In this document: piece after piece, positions 17,365 through 26,296 of the stretch | Numbering within the stretch: position 1 is the stretch's first letter | How the letters are laid out: each line of letters begins with the position of its first letter | NCBI RefSeq assembly: GCF_900105185.1 | Contig: NZ_FNTJ01000001.1 | Location: forward strand, 4,050,501-4,114,500 | DNA length: 64,000 bases | Direction of reading: 5' to 3' | Source: Pseudomonas saponiphila | GTDB taxonomy: Bacteria; Pseudomonadota; Gammaproteobacteria; Pseudomonadales; Pseudomonadaceae | Notes under the pieces: generated by a model | Told to the model about the DNA's origin: nothing | Database searches by the model: none | What the model saw: the letters and a program-made list of their open reading frames with translations, nothing else | Made by a program: the position numbers and the translations under genes

Positions 17365-18457
17365 TGAACTGTTCTCCGTAGGTGTTGAAACCCATCACCC
17401 GCTGTTCCCGCAAAAAGGCCCCGATGCGCTCCAGGCTGCCCTGCCCCTCCAGCTCCAGGCGGCGCAAAAAGCAGTCGCAGCCGATGGTCAGCAACAGCCC
17501 GCCGAGGCGCTGCTGCAAGCCGTCGAACAGCTGCTGCAGGTTGGGCAGCAAGGGGCCGGGGGTCATGGCGGTGAGAACGATGCCGTTCTCCACCGCGCAG
17601 TAGAAACTCAGGCTCAGGTCCGGGTGCACCTGCTGCACCGCGCGCACGTAGTAATGCTGGTTGATCCGCACCGCCAGCGGGTGGGCGGCGAACACCCGGT
17701 GGTCGAGCTGATCCAGGGGCACGCCGATCAGCCGCGCATACTCCTCGGCGGCCGGTTCCGCGTTCAGCTCATAGACCCGGCGCAAGGCACTGTCGGCACC
17801 AGTGACCACCAACTTTTCTTCCCGCGGCAGGATGTGGTGGGTGGTGAACACCTCGAAATCCAGCCAGGTGTTGACCAGCACCACCACCGCCGCGCCGCTG
17901 TGGAACTCGCCACCGAAATACACATGGGTGTGGGTCAAGTAATTGTCGTCGCCGGCCGAACCGCCGAAATGCGGAATGTCCCCCAGGGCCGCACTGAGGG
18001 CGGCGAGGACCATTTCCTCACGGCTCGACAGACCGTCCAGCAGGGTCAGGGCGAAGCTGTTGCCCTTGATCGGCGCCAGGGTGTTGCTGCGACAGCCGCC
18101 CACCAGGCGTTCGACCATCTGCTGAGCGTCGATCAGGCTGAAGTGCTCCATCTGGTCGATCAGCTCGGCGGCGATGGAGAAATGCCGGTGATCGAAACCG
18201 ATGGCGGTCACGCAATTGCGCCCGTAGCCCAGCGGGGTGATTTCCCCGGCGCTGGTGCAGCCCACCAGGGCAATGCCGCCGAAGCTCTGCTGCAAGGCCG
18301 TGCCCAGGGCTTGCAGCGGGTACTCGGCGGAACAGAAGAACAGCACGAAGCCCAAATGCGGATGCAGCAACTGGCTAGCCAGGTCCTGGGCCACCTGCTG
18401 CGGATCGACCGCCTGGGACATGGCACTGACCACGCCCTCGCTTTGGGCTTGCTGCAT
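17294..18457 (-). CDS. FIST domain signal-transduction protein
   Basis: 387 aa with FIST_N (residues ~30-225; SFGGIALVGCTSAGEITP) and FIST_C (~230-370; ADSALRRVYELN, HPLAVR). The start at 18457 has GGAGG 7 nt upstream. FIST proteins are cytoplasmic ligand-binding sensors. Immediate translational overlap with the PAS hybrid kinase (71 nt) suggests the two act in one pathway, with FIST as sensory input. A FIST-kinase pair also occurs in other ped loci. Upstream at 18520 is a CTAC...GTAG palindrome. Confidence 0.87.
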   Translation of the reverse strand: MQQAQSEGVVSAMSQAVDPQQVAQDLASQLLHPHLGFVLFFCSAEYPLQALGTALQQSFGGIALVGCTSAGEITPLGYGRNCVTAIGFDHRHFSIAAELIDQMEHFSLIDAQQMVERLVGGCRSNTLAPIKGNSFALTLLDGLSSREEMVLAALSAALGDIPHFGGSAGDDNYLTHTHVYFGGEFHSGAAVVVLVNTWLDFEVFTTHHILPREEKLVVTGADSALRRVYELNAEPAAEEYARLIGVPLDQLDHRVFAAHPLAVRINQHYYVRAVQQVHPDLSLSFYCAVENGIVLTAMTPGPLLPNLQQLFDGLQQRLGGLLLTIGCDCFLRRLELEGQGSLERIGAFLREQRVMGFNTYGEQFNGMHINQTFTGVAIARSRTPARR

Positions 18458-18519
18458 CGTCGCCTCCGGCGCGGTTTGTCTGAGCAACGAGTGTACGAAG
18501 CCGACCCCGGGGCACGAAT

Positions 18520-18533
18520 GCTACTTGGGTAGC
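18520..18533. promoter_or_regulatory. Operator candidate (site D), GCTAC-N4-GTAGC
   Basis: GCTACTTGGGTAGC, a 14-bp palindrome 63-76 bp upstream of the FIST start. It is related to sites A-C by CTAC and TTGG, but the TTGG is shifted by one base, so assignment to the same family is tentative. Confidence 0.35.
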
Positions 18534-18552
18534 GGGTAGCCGGTTCCATGGG

Positions 18553-19166
18553 CGTAGGCGCTGGCTTGCCAGCGAAGGCGTCGGTCGGGCTGGTGCAAGG
18601 CTTGCGGGCCTCTTCGCCGGCAAGCCGGCTCCTACGGGAAAGGCGCCAATGCGGGAAATAGGCGGGGAATGGGGCGCGCCACTGTCGTAGGAGCTGGCTT
18701 GCCAGCGAAGGCGTCGGTCGGGTTGGTGCAGGGCTGGCGGGCCTCTTCGCCGGCAAGCCGGCTCCTACGGGAAAGGCGCCGATGCGGAAAATAGGCGGAG
18801 ATGCGGTACGCCGCTGTCGTAGGAGCTGGCTTGCCAGCGAAGGCGTCGGCCGGGTTGGTGCAGGGTTGGCGGGCCTCTTCGCCGGCAAGCCGGCTCCTAC
18901 GGGAAAGGCGCCGATGCGGAAAATAGGCGGGGATGCGGCGCGCCGCTGTCGTAGGAGCTGGCTTGCCAGCGAAGGCGGCGGTCGGGCTGGTGCAGGGCTT
19001 GCGGGCCTCTTCGCCGGCAAGCCGGCTCCTACGGGAAAGGCGCCTATGCGGAAAATAGGCGGGGATGCGGTACGCCGCTGGCGTAGGAGCTGGCTTGCCA
19101 GCGAAGGCGTCGGCCGGCTTGGTGCAGGGCTGGCGGGCCGCTTCGCCGGCAAGCCGGCTCCTACGG
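18553..19166. repeat. REP array: five units with a 132-bp period
   Basis: Five tandem units. The TTG of each left REP is at 18566, 18699, 18831, 18963 and 19095. Units carry GAGCTGGCTTGCCAGCGAAGG, a loop with CGGGCTGGTGCAGGG, CGCCGGCAAGCCGGCTCCTA and a conserved spacer GAAAGGCGCCGATGCGGAAA. The first unit has a degenerate left end (GTAGGCGC). Confidence 0.92.
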
Positions 19167-19239
19167 GAAAGGCGGGAGTGATGGGGAATGGAGGGGCGCC
19201 GGCCCCGGCGCGATGCGCACGCCAGGGCCGGCGCCGGGG

Positions 19240-20424
19240 TTACCAGGTGAGAACCGCGCCCACGGCAAAGGTGTCGGTGTTTTCGTTCTGCGCGGTGGTG
19301 TGGTGGCCGTCGATCTCGAACTGGTTGTACTCGGCCACCAGCTTGAGGTTGTCGTTGATGTCGTGGAACAGCGCCACGCCCCGGGTCTGGTAATCGGCGC
19401 CGCTGCCGACCACGCCGTTGCCGTCGTCCTTTGTCTTGCCGTAGGACAGCGCCAGGCGGTTCTTGCCGAGTTTGTACGAGCCCTGCAGCAGGTAGCCCTT
19501 GCTGTCGACATTGCGCAGCGTGGCTTCGCCGGCGTTGTTGGTGAAGAACGGATTGATGCCCTTGGCCTGGAACCCGGAACCGGTCAGGGACAGGCCGCCC
19601 ATCTTGGCCTGCAGGCCATAGCCCAGGCCTTTGGAGGTGACCGACTGCACGTTGGGGTCGGTGTTGTCGGAGGTCTGGTAGCTGCCGTTGAGCCAGCTGT
19701 AGAACTTGGCCCCGCCCAGGTCGAACTGGTAGGTGATCTCGCTCTCGGTGCGCGGGTTCTTCTGGTAGGCCTTGCCCAGGGCGCTGCTGTCGTTGGTGTT
19801 CACCGGGTCGAGGATGCCCACCGCCACCCGCAGGCCATCCATCAGCGGGCTGCGGTAGGTGATTTGCGAGGACGGAAAGGGATAGGGATAACCGCTGCCG
19901 ATGTTGCCGAACGACACCCCGCCGCCGTCCACCAGCCCCAGGCTGTCGCTGACCTGACCGTACCCGGCGAGCATTTCGTCGAGCAGGATGTTGGAACGGG
20001 CGAACAGCCCAAAGTCCTTGCCGATCAGCACCTCGCCCCACTCCGGGTTGGCCACGGTGCCGTAGAACTGGCGCACGTCGATGGCGGTGTCGGTGCCGTT
20101 GGTTTCGCTGTCGTTGATGGTCACCCAGAACGAGGCCCGGGCGCCGAGCTTGAGGTCGTCCACCTGCTTGCTCATGTTGAAGCCCAGGTAGTTGGGCAGA
20201 AAGCCCATCTTCACCCGCGCCTGACGCCGGTCGTACTGGTCGCCGGCGCGGTCGACATTGCTGTTGACGTAAAAGGCGTTGATGTAGCCGTCGGTGGAAA
20301 AGGTCGTCTGGTCCTTGTCGTACAGCATGATCTCGGCTTCGGCGACGGTGCCCAGGCCAAGGGTCGACAGGCCGACCAGCAGGGCCGGAATCAGAGGGTA
20401 CTGGCAGTTCTTATTGTTATGCAT
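19240..20424 (-). CDS. Outer-membrane porin, Gram-negative Porin_4 type
   Basis: 394 aa with a signal peptide (LLVGLSTLGLGTVAEA). The mature protein begins EIMLYDKDQTTFSTDGYINAFY, and repeated amphipathic strands with aromatic girdles follow. The C-terminus AVGAVLTW ends in an aromatic residue, as needed for beta-barrel assembly. It is a trimeric general porin type and lies at the edge of the quinoprotein island, so it may admit alcohols or acids. An ACTACCGGGAGTA element at 20579-20591, ~155 bp upstream, resembles the core of site A without its central two bases. Confidence 0.8.
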   Translation of the reverse strand: MHNNKNCQYPLIPALLVGLSTLGLGTVAEAEIMLYDKDQTTFSTDGYINAFYVNSNVDRAGDQYDRRQARVKMGFLPNYLGFNMSKQVDDLKLGARASFWVTINDSETNGTDTAIDVRQFYGTVANPEWGEVLIGKDFGLFARSNILLDEMLAGYGQVSDSLGLVDGGGVSFGNIGSGYPYPFPSSQITYRSPLMDGLRVAVGILDPVNTNDSSALGKAYQKNPRTESEITYQFDLGGAKFYSWLNGSYQTSDNTDPNVQSVTSKGLGYGLQAKMGGLSLTGSGFQAKGINPFFTNNAGEATLRNVDSKGYLLQGSYKLGKNRLALSYGKTKDDGNGVVGSGADYQTRGVALFHDINDNLKLVAEYNQFEIDGHHTTAQNENTDTFAVGAVLTW

Positions 20425-20617
20425 GGCGCGCTCCGCAAACGGGGGACGAAATGTCGGAGGCGATTATCGAAAGGGCCCCAGCGCACTGACAGGCTGCCTT
20501 GGAGGCAGATTGCCAGTGCTTTGGCGGGGCTGGCAGGGAGCGGCAAATCCGATCCACGACCGGCCCGCTACCCGGCCCACTACCGGGAGTAACACCAAGG
20601 GCTCATGGACCCGGGTG

Positions 20618-20637
20618 CCAAGGGATGAAGCCCTTGG
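20618..20637 (-). terminator. Hairpin after the dpkA-like gene
   Basis: CCAAGGG-ATGAAG-CCCTTGG, a perfect 7-bp stem about 12 bp past the dpkA stop. There is no clear T-tract, so a role as a terminator is uncertain. Confidence 0.35.
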
Positions 20638-20648
20638 TCGTCGGCCGT

Positions 20649-21701
20649 CTAGTCGTCACCCGTCTTATCATCACCCGCCAGGGCCCGCAGCCGCGCCAGC
20701 TCGGCGGCGGCCAGGGGAATACCTTCCTCCAGGGATTTGGCTCGGGTGCGATAGCGCCGGTCCCCGGGCATGCGCTCCAAGCCCACGGCCTGCATCTGCC
20801 GCACCAGCTCGCCGCTGCGCTGGGCAAAATGCCCGCCGCCCAGATGGCTGGGGTCGATGACGATCAGCAGTTGCCCGGTCCAGGGCGTTTGCGCCCCGGG
20901 GTGTTGCGACCAGTCGAACTCGAAGGAGAAATTGCCGCCAGTCAGCGCCGCCGCCAGCAGCTCCACCATCATCGACAGCGCCGAGCCCTTGTGCCCGCCA
21001 AAGGGCAGCAAGGCGCCGCCGTCGAGAATCGCCGCCGGGTCGCAGGTGGGCTGGCCGTCGCGGTCCACGCCCATGCCCGGCGGCAACTGCTGGCCCTGGC
21101 GCTTGGCGATCTGCACATCGCCATGAGCAATAGCGCTGGTGGCCAGGTCGAAAACGATCGGCTCGGCGCCCTCGCGGGGTGCGGCAAAGGCAATCGGGTT
21201 GGTGCCGAACAGCGGGCGCTGGGCGCCGTGGGGCACCACGCAGGTCATGCTATTGACCAGGCTCAGGGCCACCAGGCCTTCCTCGGCGAAGGGCTCGACA
21301 TCCGGCCAGAGGGCGGCGAAGTGGTGGGAATTGCGAATCGCCAGCACCGCGATCCCGGCGCTACGGGCCTTGCTCAGCAGCAGCGCGCGGGCCGCCGCCA
21401 GGGCCGGCTGGGCAAAGCCGCCGCCGGCATCCACCGCCACCACGCCGGGGGCCACGTCCTCCACTTGCGGCAGCGCCTGCCCATTGACCCAGCCACTGGC
21501 CAGGGACGACAGGTAGCCCGGAATGCGGAACACCCCGTGGCTGTGAGAGCCGTCACGCTGGGCCCTGGCGCAGTTGTCGGCCAGCACCCGGGCCGTGGTG
21601 GCGCTGGTGCCGTGACGCAGGAAGATACGTTGCAGCAAGTCGGTCAAGGCAGGCAGGTCGAGGTACTCGACGGCGGCCGGCGCCAGGGTCGCTTCGGACA
21701 T
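20649..21701 (-). CDS. dpkA: Delta1-piperideine-2-carboxylate / pyrroline-2-carboxylate reductase (Ldh_2 family)
   Basis: 350 aa, malate/L-lactate dehydrogenase type-2 fold. Family signatures: SHSHGVFRIPGYL (residues ~48-60), AIRNSHHFAALWPDVE with catalytic-type His, FGTNPIAFAAP and GGHKGSALSMMVELLA. Start 21701 is preferred (GGAG 7 nt upstream) over MEPP at 21713. DpkA uses NADPH to reduce the cyclic imine formed by oxidation of D-lysine to L-pipecolate. The assignment rests on the neighbours: RpiR, ABC transporter, FAD oxidase and ATPase in the same order as the P. putida D-lysine locus. Other Ldh_2 oxidoreductases cannot be excluded. Confidence 0.75.
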   Translation of the reverse strand: MSEATLAPAAVEYLDLPALTDLLQRIFLRHGTSATTARVLADNCARAQRDGSHSHGVFRIPGYLSSLASGWVNGQALPQVEDVAPGVVAVDAGGGFAQPALAAARALLLSKARSAGIAVLAIRNSHHFAALWPDVEPFAEEGLVALSLVNSMTCVVPHGAQRPLFGTNPIAFAAPREGAEPIVFDLATSAIAHGDVQIAKRQGQQLPPGMGVDRDGQPTCDPAAILDGGALLPFGGHKGSALSMMVELLAAALTGGNFSFEFDWSQHPGAQTPWTGQLLIVIDPSHLGGGHFAQRSGELVRQMQAVGLERMPGDRRYRTRAKSLEEGIPLAAAELARLRALAGDDKTGDD

Positions 21702-21760
21702 GGGTGGCTCCATTGGAATTGTTATTGGAAGGCGCCTGACTATCGCGTCACGCCAGTTAA

Positions 21761-21785
21761 CTGTCAAATATTGACTTCATGACAG
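21761..21785. promoter_or_regulatory. Operator candidate in the dpkA/rpiR divergent region
   Basis: The near-perfect palindrome GTCAAATATTGAC (21763-21775) is nested in a wider CTGTCA...TGACAG inverted repeat. It lies centrally between the two starts (21701 and 21835) in an A/T-rich stretch, as expected for the adjacent RpiR-family regulator. Confidence 0.45.
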
Positions 21786-21834
21786 AAAACATTCATTTTC
21801 CGTTTCCAGCGGTCAATAAAAACAAGGAGCGGCC

Positions 21835-22710
21835 ATGAGCCAGCCCATCAAACAACGCCTTGAAAGCAGCCTGTCCAGCGCCACCGCGTCGGGCCGGGCG
21901 ATTGCCAGCTACATGCTGGCCAATCTCTACGAGCTGCCCTTCCAGACCGCCGCCGACATCGCCGAAAAACTCGGTGTCAGCGAATCCAGCGTCGGCCGCT
22001 TCTGCCGCGCCATCGGCTACAGCCATTTCAAGGATCTGAAAAACGACCTGAAGAACGACCTCGGCGAAGGCCCGTGGCTGGTGGGCGACCGCCTGCAGGA
22101 ATTTCGCCAGCAGCCCAACCCGACGACCCAGGGCTTGCCCCGCAGCTTCGAGCTGGAAGTGGCGGCGCTGGTCAAGGTCTATGAATACAGCCTGACCCCG
22201 GCCTGGCAGACCGTGGTCCAGCGCCTGGCCAGCCGGCGCCGGGTGTACGTGGCAGGGTTCCAGACCGAGCGCGGCATCGCCGCCTCCATGGTCCACCTGC
22301 TGCAATACCTGCGCGACGGCGTGCACCTGGTGGACGGCGCCGCCGGGCATTTCGCCGACGTGCTGCTCAGCCCCGCCGAAGACTGCGCCCTGGTGGTGTT
22401 CGAGGCCCGGCGCTATTCGCGCCACGCCCTGACCCTGTGCCACAAGGCCCGCGAGGCCGGGATTCCGGTGACCCTGGTCACCGACACCTTCTGCGACTGG
22501 GCCGAGCAGAACGCCGACGAGGTGTTCCGCGTGCCCACCGAGTTCAACCTGTTCTGGGAATCCACCGCGGCCATGCTGTCGCTGGTGCACCTGCTGATCA
22601 ACGAGGTGTGCAAGCACCTGGGGCCCGAGGTGGAAAAACGCCTGGAAGCCACGGCCGCCCTGCATAACGAATTTGTTGGCTACACATCGTCCACCCGCGC
22701 AAAACAATAA
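21835..22710 (+). CDS. RpiR/MurR-family transcriptional regulator
   Basis: 291 aa. The N-terminal HTH_6 domain (residues ~1-80) includes TAADIAEKLGVSESSVGRFC. The C-terminal SIS domain (~125-265) includes RRVYVAGFQTERGIAASM. It diverges from dpkA and is followed 17 bp later by the ABC binding-protein gene, so it is probably the local regulator of D-lysine/pipecolate genes. RpiR regulators normally bind phosphosugars through SIS, but amino acid-linked members exist. The ligand is not predictable here. Confidence 0.85.
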   Translation: MSQPIKQRLESSLSSATASGRAIASYMLANLYELPFQTAADIAEKLGVSESSVGRFCRAIGYSHFKDLKNDLKNDLGEGPWLVGDRLQEFRQQPNPTTQGLPRSFELEVAALVKVYEYSLTPAWQTVVQRLASRRRVYVAGFQTERGIAASMVHLLQYLRDGVHLVDGAAGHFADVLLSPAEDCALVVFEARRYSRHALTLCHKAREAGIPVTLVTDTFCDWAEQNADEVFRVPTEFNLFWESTAAMLSLVHLLINEVCKHLGPEVEKRLEATAALHNEFVGYTSSTRAKQ

Positions 22711-22726
22711 ATAACCGAGGTGCTCC

Positions 22727-23479
22727 ATGAACCACGTCGTCCGCTTCGCCAGTGCCTGCGCCCTGATCTTCGCCGCCTCCGCGGCCCAGGCCGAAACCCT
22801 GAAGATCGCCACCGAAGGCGCCTACCCGCCCTTCAACTACGTGGACTCCAACAACCAGTTGCACGGCTTTGACGTGGACATCGCCAACGCCCTGTGCGAA
22901 CGCATGAAGGTCCAGTGCACCATCGTCGCCCAGGACTGGGAAGGCATCATCCCGGCGCTGCTGGCGAAGAAATACGATGCCGTGGTGGCCTCGATGATCG
23001 CCACCGACGAGCGCAAGAAAAAGATCGCCTTCAGCAACCACTACTACCGCACCCCACTGTCGGTGGCCGTGGCCAAGGACTCGGACATCACCGATGCCCA
23101 GACCAACTTCAAGGGCCGCACCGTGGGCGCCCAGGCCTCCTCGACCCAGGCCATCTACGCCGAGGACCACTACGGCCCGGCCGGCGCCGACGTGAAGTTC
23201 TACCCGACCCTGGACGAAGCCAACAGCGACCTGGCCGCCGGCCGCGTGGACGGGGTGATCGCCGACAAATTCCCGCTGCTGGCCTGGGCTGAAAGCGCCG
23301 GCAAGGACTGCTGCAAGATCATCGGCGACGTCAACGGCACCACCGCCGACGCCTCGATCGCCGTGCGCAAGGAAGACAACGCCCTGCGCGAGCGCCTGAA
23401 CCAGGCCCTGGACGAGATCGTCGCCGACGGCACCTACAAGAAGATCTCCAGCCGCTACTTCGCCTTCGACATCTACTGA
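22727..23479 (+). CDS. Polar amino acid ABC transporter, periplasmic binding protein
   Basis: 250 aa, SBP_bac_3 family of the lysine/arginine/ornithine type. Signal peptide ends at AASAAQA, then LKIATEGAYPPFNYVDSNN. Two Cys (LCERMKVQC) match the conserved disulfide of LAO-binding proteins, and DCCK is near residue 190. It precedes two permease genes. Context (dpkA, FAD oxidase) suggests that D-lysine or related cyclic amino acids are imported. Confidence 0.85.
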   Translation: MNHVVRFASACALIFAASAAQAETLKIATEGAYPPFNYVDSNNQLHGFDVDIANALCERMKVQCTIVAQDWEGIIPALLAKKYDAVVASMIATDERKKKIAFSNHYYRTPLSVAVAKDSDITDAQTNFKGRTVGAQASSTQAIYAEDHYGPAGADVKFYPTLDEANSDLAAGRVDGVIADKFPLLAWAESAGKDCCKIIGDVNGTTADASIAVRKEDNALRERLNQALDEIVADGTYKKISSRYFAFDIY

Positions 23480-23565
23480 CCGCTCGCCTTTGCCGCAGCC
23501 CACGCCCCGCGTTCCCTTGAGCGCGGCGGCGCCCTGCACGGTTCAATCTTCCAGAGGGTTCGCGC

Positions 23566-24285
23566 ATGTTCGAACAGCTGTCACTCCTGTCCTTCGCCAG
23601 CGGCGGCTGGGGCTCGGCCTTGCTCGCCGGGGCCCTGGTGACCATCGCCCTGGCGCTCGCCTGCGTGCCCATCGGCCTGCCCCTGGGCCTGCTGGTGGCC
23701 CTGGCCGCGCGCTCGAAAAACCGCTGGGCGCGGGCCTGGGCCACGACCTTTTCCACGGTGTTTCGCGGCCTGCCGGAGCTCTTGACCCTGCTGATCATCT
23801 ACTACGGCTGCCAGATTGCCGCGCAGAAGATCCTCGGCGCCCTGGGCTACCCGGGTGAAGTGGCGATCAACACCTTCGTCGCCGCGATGATCGCCTTCAG
23901 CCTGGTGTTCGCCGCCTTCTCCAGCGAGATCTGGCTGGCCGCGTTCAAGACCCTGCCCAAGGGCCAGTACGAAGCCGCCAGCGCCCTGAGCCTGTCGCGG
24001 CGCACCACCTTCAACCGGGTGCTGCTGCCGCAACTGACCCGCATCGCCCTGCCGGGGCTTTCCAACAACTGGCTGTCGCTGCTCAAGGACACCTCCCTGG
24101 TGTCGACCATCTCCCTGGTGGACCTGATGCGCCAGACCAACCTCGCGGTCAGCGTGACCAAGGAACCCATGCTGTTCTACAGCGTGGCCTGCCTGGGCTA
24201 CCTGTTTTTCTCGGCGCTGTCCGGGCACCTGTTCGGCTTTCTTGAACGGCGCTTCAACCGTGCGCAACGGAGCCTGCAACCATGA
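23566..24285 (+). CDS. Polar amino acid ABC transporter permease (HisQ/ArtQ type)
   Basis: 239 aa with about five transmembrane segments. The coupling EAA loop reads YEAASALSLSRRTTFNRVLLPQ. N-terminal GALVTIALALACVPIGLPLGLL is the conserved first span. The stop overlaps the next permease start (ATGA). Confidence 0.87.
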   Translation: MFEQLSLLSFASGGWGSALLAGALVTIALALACVPIGLPLGLLVALAARSKNRWARAWATTFSTVFRGLPELLTLLIIYYGCQIAAQKILGALGYPGEVAINTFVAAMIAFSLVFAAFSSEIWLAAFKTLPKGQYEAASALSLSRRTTFNRVLLPQLTRIALPGLSNNWLSLLKDTSLVSTISLVDLMRQTNLAVSVTKEPMLFYSVACLGYLFFSALSGHLFGFLERRFNRAQRSLQP

Positions 24286-24992
24286 GCCTGGATGACCTGC
24301 TGAACCTGTTCCTCAACCAGGAGCTGCTGGAGCGCTACGGCCCGCGCTTTATCGACGGCCTGCTGGTGACCGCCAAGCTGGTGGCGATTTCCTTCAGCCT
24401 GGGCGCGGTGCTCGGCCTGCTGATCGCCCTCGGGCGGCTGTCCAGCAATCAGTTCCTGCGGCGTTTTACCGGGGCCTACGTGTACTTCTTTCGCGGCTCG
24501 CCGCTGCTGGCCCAGCTGTTCATGCTGTATTACGGCCTGGGCTCGTTCAAAGGCTTCTGGCAGGACGTGGGCCTGTGGTGGTTCTTTCGCGAGGCGTGGT
24601 TCTGCACCCTGCTGGCCTTCACCTTGAACACCGCCGCCTACCAGGCGGAGATCCTGCGCGGCAGCCTGCTGGCCGTGGCCCAAGGGCAGCGCGAAGCCTG
24701 CAAGGCCCTGAGCCTGTCGCGCTGGACCGCGTTTCGCAAAGTGATACTGCCGCAGTCGCTGCTGATCGCCATCGGGCCGCTGGGCAACGAGCTGATCCTG
24801 ATGATCAAGGCCAGCGCCATCGCCTCCCTGGTCACCCTCTACGACCTGATGGGGGTGACCAAGCTGGCCTTCTCCCGCAGCTTCGATTTCCAGATCTACC
24901 TGTGGGCCGCGGTGCTCTACCTGCTGATCGTCGAAGGTGTGCGGCGCAGCCTCAAATACCTGGAAGGCCGCCTGGGCCGGCACCTGAACTGA
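24282..24992 (+). CDS. Polar amino acid ABC transporter permease (HisM/ArtM type)
   Basis: 236 aa, five transmembrane segments. The EAA loop is REACKALSLSRWTAFRKVILPQ. It should form the heterodimeric membrane channel with the preceding gene, to which it is translationally coupled by a 4-nt overlap. Confidence 0.87.
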   Translation: MSLDDLLNLFLNQELLERYGPRFIDGLLVTAKLVAISFSLGAVLGLLIALGRLSSNQFLRRFTGAYVYFFRGSPLLAQLFMLYYGLGSFKGFWQDVGLWWFFREAWFCTLLAFTLNTAAYQAEILRGSLLAVAQGQREACKALSLSRWTAFRKVILPQSLLIAIGPLGNELILMIKASAIASLVTLYDLMGVTKLAFSRSFDFQIYLWAAVLYLLIVEGVRRSLKYLEGRLGRHLN

Positions 24993-25002
24993 ACCCTTGA
25001 GC

Positions 25003-25019
25003 GGGCCGCCGCGCGGCCC
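25003..25019 (+). promoter_or_regulatory. GC-rich intergenic hairpin between permease and FAD oxidase genes
   Basis: GGGCCGC-CGC-GCGGCCC, a perfect 7-bp stem and 3-nt loop. No T-tract follows, so it may modulate mRNA stability or readthrough into the catabolic genes. Confidence 0.4.
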
Positions 25020-25038
25020 CTGTCATAAGGACTGAAAC

Positions 25039-26280
25039 ATGCATTGCCAAACCCTCGTCCTGGGCGCCGGAATCGTCGGCGTCAGCAGCGCCCTGCACCT
25101 GCAGGCCCGCGGCCGCCACGTGGTGCTGCTGGACCGCCAGCCCCCGGGCAACGGCACCAGCCACGGCAACGCCGGGCTGATCGAACGCGCCAGCGTGATT
25201 CCCTACGCCTTCCCCCGGGAAGTGACCAAGCTGGTGCGCTACGGCCTCAACCAGCAATCGGACGTGCGCTACAGCCTGCGCCACCTGCCCAAGGCCGGCC
25301 CCTGGCTGTTGCAATACTGGCGCCACTCCTCGCCCAAGGGCCTGGCCGCCGCGACCCGCGCCATGCTGCCGCTGATCGAACGCTGCGTCACCGAACACCT
25401 GGCCCTGGCCCGCCCGGCCAACATGCTGGAGCTGATCGCCGACGGCGGCTGGATCGAAGCCTTCAACGACCCACAGGCCTTCGAAACCGCGCAAAGCGCC
25501 GCCGCCGACCTGCGCGACTACCAGCTCAACTACCGGGTCCTGGACCGTGCTGAACTGCTGGCCCTGGAACCCGGCCTGCACCCAGACGTGGTGGGCGGCC
25601 TGCACTGGCTCGACCCCAAGACCGTCAGCGACCCCGGCGGCCTGACCCGTGGCTATGCCGAACTGTTCAAGCAGCGCGGCGGCCAATTCGTCATCGGCGA
25701 CGCCATGACCCTGAACCAGGTCGAAGGCGGCTGGCAGGTACAGAGCGAACTCGGCCCCATCACCGCCCAGGAAGTGGTGGTGGCGCTGGGCCCGCAAGCC
25801 AGCGGCATCTTCGAGCCCCTGGGCTACCGCATTCCCCTGGCGATCAAGCGCGGCTACCACATGCACTACGCCGCCGTGCCCGGCACCCGCTTGCAACACC
25901 CGATCCTCGACCCGGTGGGCGGCTACGTCCTGGCGCCGATGGTGGGTGGCATCCGCCTGACCACCGGCATCGAATTCGCCGACTGCGATGACCCGATCAA
26001 CGAAATCCAACTGCGCCGCTGCGAAGCCCTGGCCCGCCGCTTCTACCCCCTGGGCGAACGCCTCGACGCCGAACCCTGGCTGGGCCGCCGCCCGTGCCTG
26101 CCGGACATGTGCCCGGTGATCGGCCCGGCCCCGCACCACCCCGGCCTGTGGTTCAACTTCGGCCACGCCCACCACGGCCTGACCCTGGGCCCGGTGAGCG
26201 GCCACCTGCTGGCGCAGATGGTCACCGGTGAAACCCCGTTTACCGACCCCACCCCCTACCGCGCCGAGCGCTTCAACTGA
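25039..26280 (+). CDS. amaD: FAD-dependent D-amino acid oxidoreductase (DadA type; D-lysine oxidase candidate)
   Basis: 413 aa, DAO family. The Rossmann motif [17 protein letters not shown] (residues ~8-24) is followed by the DadA-like [15 protein letters not shown]-terminal flavin contact [18 protein letters not shown] ends the enzyme. In P. putida the equivalent gene between the permeases and the ATPase, amaD, deaminates D-lysine to Delta1-piperideine-2-carboxylate, which DpkA then reduces to pipecolate. Synteny is the main support for the symbol. A broader D-amino acid dehydrogenase is the alternative. Confidence 0.72.
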   Translation: MHCQTLVLGAGIVGVSSALHLQARGRHVVLLDRQPPGNGTSHGNAGLIERASVIPYAFPREVTKLVRYGLNQQSDVRYSLRHLPKAGPWLLQYWRHSSPKGLAAATRAMLPLIERCVTEHLALARPANMLELIADGGWIEAFNDPQAFETAQSAAADLRDYQLNYRVLDRAELLALEPGLHPDVVGGLHWLDPKTVSDPGGLTRGYAELFKQRGGQFVIGDAMTLNQVEGGWQVQSELGPITAQEVVVALGPQASGIFEPLGYRIPLAIKRGYHMHYAAVPGTRLQHPILDPVGGYVLAPMVGGIRLTTGIEFADCDDPINEIQLRRCEALARRFYPLGERLDAEPWLGRRPCLPDMCPVIGPAPHHPGLWFNFGHAHHGLTLGPVSGHLLAQMVTGETPFTDPTPYRAERFN

Positions 26281-26296
26281 CCGACGGAGAACCGCC

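Noticed and set aside
18553..19166. Proline/arginine-rich repeat protein frames across the REP array (both strands)
   Set aside because: Long frames arise because the 132-bp period is a multiple of three. There is no start signal, and the content is REP DNA.
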